Shown here piece by piece: positions 6,125 to 7,759 of a stretch of 7,759 bases of DNA (position 1 is the stretch's first letter; each line of letters starts with the position of its first letter). The DNA comes from Candidatus Stercoripulliclostridium pullicola (lineage in GTDB: Bacteria > Bacillota > Clostridia > Christensenellales > DTU072): positions 1-7,759 of the forward strand of contig JADINF010000155.1 in the NCBI GenBank assembly GCA_017694145.1, in the 5' to 3' direction. The notes under the pieces are model-generated. The model ran no database searches, was not told where the DNA came from, and saw only the letters and a list, made by a program, of their open reading frames with translations. Made by a program: the position numbers and the translations under genes.

Positions 6125-7102
6125 ATGCGCGCAGGAAAACTTACCGGAAAAGAACTCGAAGAAAACGTATTGTCCGTAATATCGCACCGCAGAGAGGAAG
6201 TATTGAAATCGGCTTCTCTCGGCGGAGATTGCGCGCGCATGGCTTTGGGCGCGGATATGCTTGTGCACACCGATCCCGTTACGGGGGAAGCCGTCAATAT
6301 CGGGTCTTTAGCGATAGAAGTGAGCGCCAACGACGTAATAGCGGCGGGCGGCGAGCCGGTTGCTTTCCTTATCACGTTGATACTGCCGGAGAGCTGCGAC
6401 GCCTCCGACGTCAAAAAGATAATGACGGACGCGGAGCGCGAAGCGGTAGCGTGGAACGCCGAGATAGTGGGCGGGCATACCGAGTTTTCGAGCGCGGTCA
6501 CGCGCCCCGTAGTCAACGCCGTGGCGATAGGCAAGGCGGCGGAGGGGTGGTTGCCTCACGCGCCCGAAGCGGGCGACGCGGTTATCGTTACCAAAACGCT
6601 CGCGATAGAAGGCACGGTCATTCTCGCCGACATGTTCAAGAATAAGCTCGCGCTCGGCTCAAGCGAACTTACCGAACTCGAACGTTATCGCAAAAGTACC
6701 GGGATACTTCCCGAAGGTAGAGCGCTTCGCGCGGCTCGGATACCCTGCAACATGCACGACGTTACCGAGGGCGGCATTTTCGGCGCCGTATGCGAGCTTG
6801 CCGCGGGAGCGGGCGTGGGCGTTACGCTGTATGCGGATAAAGTGCCTTTCGGCGCGCTTACTCTTAAAGTCTGCGGAAAGCTCGGAGTGGACCCGTACCG
6901 TCTTATATCGAGCGGCAGTATGCTGATAGTCGCCCGCGACGGCGAAGCCGTCGTGAGAGCGCTCGGAGAAGCCGGAATAAAGGCTACGGCGGTAGGGCAT
7001 GTCACCGACGGCGAAGGGCTTACCGTCGTTTACTCCGACGGGCGCGAAATACATACCGAAATTCAGGCGGACGAACTGTACCGCTTCAAAGGAGAGAACT
7101 GA
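6125..7102 (+). CDS. AIR synthase family protein, HypE-like (function unknown)
   Basis: The 325-residue product belongs to the PurM/AIR-synthase fold superfamily, close to the HypE type; members bind ATP and phosphorylate or activate carbonyl groups. Visible blocks are the N-terminal GKLTGKELEENVLS, GGDCARM then HTDPVTG (34-54), GSLAIEVSANDVIAAGGEP, IVGGHTEFSS, VIVTKTLAIEGTVILA in mid-protein, then MHDVTEGGIFGAVCELA and SSGSMLIV in the C-terminal half. True HypE ends in a conserved Cys-containing tail that carries the thiocarboxamide in [NiFe] hydrogenase cofactor assembly. This protein ends in YRFKGEN with no cysteine, and no other hyp gene is nearby, so a hydrogenase-maturation role is not supported. 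ATG 6125 keeps the family's N-terminal GKL segment and sits at the predicted transcription start. The alternative TTG 6203 has an AGAGAGGAAG site upstream but would remove that segment. An upstream GTG (6107) lies inside the promoter. Substrate unknown. Confidence 0.85.
   Translation: MRAGKLTGKELEENVLSVISHRREEVLKSASLGGDCARMALGADMLVHTDPVTGEAVNIGSLAIEVSANDVIAAGGEPVAFLITLILPESCDASDVKKIMTDAEREAVAWNAEIVGGHTEFSSAVTRPVVNAVAIGKAAEGWLPHAPEAGDAVIVTKTLAIEGTVILADMFKNKLALGSSELTELERYRKSTGILPEGRALRAARIPCNMHDVTEGGIFGAVCELAAGAGVGVTLYADKVPFGALTLKVCGKLGVDPYRLISSGSMLIVARDGEAVVRALGEAGIKATAVGHVTDGEGLTVVYSDGREIHTEIQADELYRFKGEN
7088..7096 (+). promoter_or_regulatory. Shine-Dalgarno of yicC, inside the end of the upstream gene
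   Basis: AAAGGAGAG encodes the last Lys-Gly-Glu of the AIR-synthase-like protein and also serves as ribosome site for ATG 7104, with its GGAG core nine bases upstream. It favours ATG 7104 over the in-frame ATG at 7125. Confidence 0.8.
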
Positions 7103-7103
7103 T

Positions 7104-7759
7104 ATGGCTTCCGCTATCTACAGTATGACAGGCTATGGCAAAGGCGTTGCGGAAAAGGATCTGCGCAAGATTACCGTCGAGATCAAGACGGTTAATCACC
7201 GTTTTCTCGATCTGCTGTTCAAGTTTCCCAGGAATTTCCAGTTTGCGGAAACTCCCGCAAGAGCAATGATAAGCGGCGCGCTGAAGCGAGGACACGCCGA
7301 CGTCTACCTTAATTACGAGGACAACCGCGTTTCCGAGGGCGTCAATCTGAACGAGGAGCTCGCGGCGGGTTATAAAAAACTCGGCGAAAGGTTTTCGGCG
7401 CTCGGCATAACCGACGACCTCACCGCTTCCGCGCTCATCAAAGTGCCCGAAATGGTCAGGCAGACGGAACTCGAGGACGACGAAGAAACGTTGCTTAAGC
7501 TTATATCGGAAGCCGCGGAAGAGGCGCTTTCCAACCTTCTTACGATGCGTAAAGCGGAGGGCGAGCGGCTCGCGGACGATATCCGCTCGAAGCTCGACGG
7601 TATAGCCGAAGCGGTTAACGAGATCAAAAAACGCGCGCCCGAAGTGGCGAAAGAATATTCGGAGAAATTATCCGCCCGCGTTTCGGAAGCGCTCGGCGGC
7701 GTGGAGATAGACGAATCCAGGCTGGCAAGCGAAGTGGCGTTTTTCGTGGACAGGGCTAA
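7104..7759 (+). CDS. yicC: YicC/YloC family protein, N-terminal part (3' end outside window)
   Basis: YicC-family proteins are endoribonuclease-related. E. coli YicC has been linked to degradation of the small RNA RyhB, and the Bacillus homologue is YloC; the role in this organism is inferred. The first 218 residues are present out of a usual ~290. Family signatures are IYSMTGYGKG (5-14), VEIKTVNHRFLDLLFKFP (YicC-N domain), ALKRGHADVYL, and RKAEGERLADDI in the helical middle part. The last visible residues, RLASEVAFFVDRA, match the start of the conserved C-terminal DUF1732-type region (typically RLxxEVxxxxDRxxIxEE). The frame is still open: codon 218 is GCT at 7755-7757, and the final AA begins the next codon. 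ATG 7104 lies one base after the preceding stop, so translation is probably coupled. In many Firmicutes yicC/yloC is followed by remA, gmk and rpoZ, which would be expected just beyond the window. Confidence 0.92.
   Translation, partial: MASAIYSMTGYGKGVAEKDLRKITVEIKTVNHRFLDLLFKFPRNFQFAETPARAMISGALKRGHADVYLNYEDNRVSEGVNLNEELAAGYKKLGERFSALGITDDLTASALIKVPEMVRQTELEDDEETLLKLISEAAEEALSNLLTMRKAEGERLADDIRSKLDGIAEAVNEIKKRAPEVAKEYSEKLSARVSEALGGVEIDESRLASEVAFFVDRA

Noticed and set aside
7757..7759. A TAA at the very end of the window that could be taken as the yicC stop
   Set aside because: It is out of frame: the last full codon is GCT (7755-7757). Family length (~290) also requires more protein.
1..7759. 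Mobile element, CRISPR, toxin-antitoxin, defence system, tRNA or riboswitch
   Set aside because: No regularly spaced repeats, transposase or integrase motifs, tRNA cloverleaf or known riboswitch pattern were seen. The genes fill the window apart from gaps of 137, 106 and 48 bases.

Overview
The window is an ordinary housekeeping stretch of a bacterial chromosome. All six genes are on the + strand, with short gaps and no sign of mobile DNA. The genes are the 3' end of pyruvate phosphate dikinase (ppdK), an HD-domain dGTPase-like gene (dgt), a PcrA/UvrD-type helicase (pcrA), NAD-dependent DNA ligase (ligA), a HypE-like AIR-synthase-family gene, and the 5' part of yicC, which runs off the end. 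Three things suggest a member of the Clostridia (Firmicutes/Bacillota), probably an uncultured gut-type lineage: PPDK next to a dGTPase, the pcrA-ligA pair, and clostridial-style LigA motifs (KFDG nucleotidyl lysine motif, VSRTS motif). The DNA looks moderately GC-rich by eye, yet Ile is mostly encoded by ATA outside ppdK. This placement is inference; no marker RNA gene is present.

Layout: ppdK ends at 653. The 137-bp gap that follows holds a perfect 10-bp hairpin (696-727), probably the ppdK terminator, and then a GC-rich leader with a strong Shine-Dalgarno for dgt (start 791). dgt and pcrA overlap by four bases (ATGA, 1777-1780), so they are probably translationally coupled. pcrA and ligA are separated by 106 bp that can fold into two hairpins just before the ligA ribosome site. 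The 48 bp between ligA and the AIR-synthase-like gene carry a near-consensus sigma-A promoter. Its predicted transcription start falls on the A of the ATG, which suggests a leaderless mRNA. yicC starts one base after the stop of the AIR-synthase-like gene, and its Shine-Dalgarno lies inside the last codons of that gene.

Functionally, dgt-pcrA-ligA form a nucleotide-pool and DNA-repair/replication group: dNTP control, unwinding and stalled-polymerase handling, and nick sealing. ppdK belongs to central carbon metabolism (PEP/pyruvate). The AIR-synthase-like/yicC pair starts a second transcription unit; yicC encodes an RNase-related protein commonly found before gmk and rpoZ in Firmicutes. I did not find a new defence, mobile or biosynthetic system here. 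The items most worth a second look are the leaderless promoter and the orphan HypE-like protein that lacks the C-terminal cysteine of true HypE.
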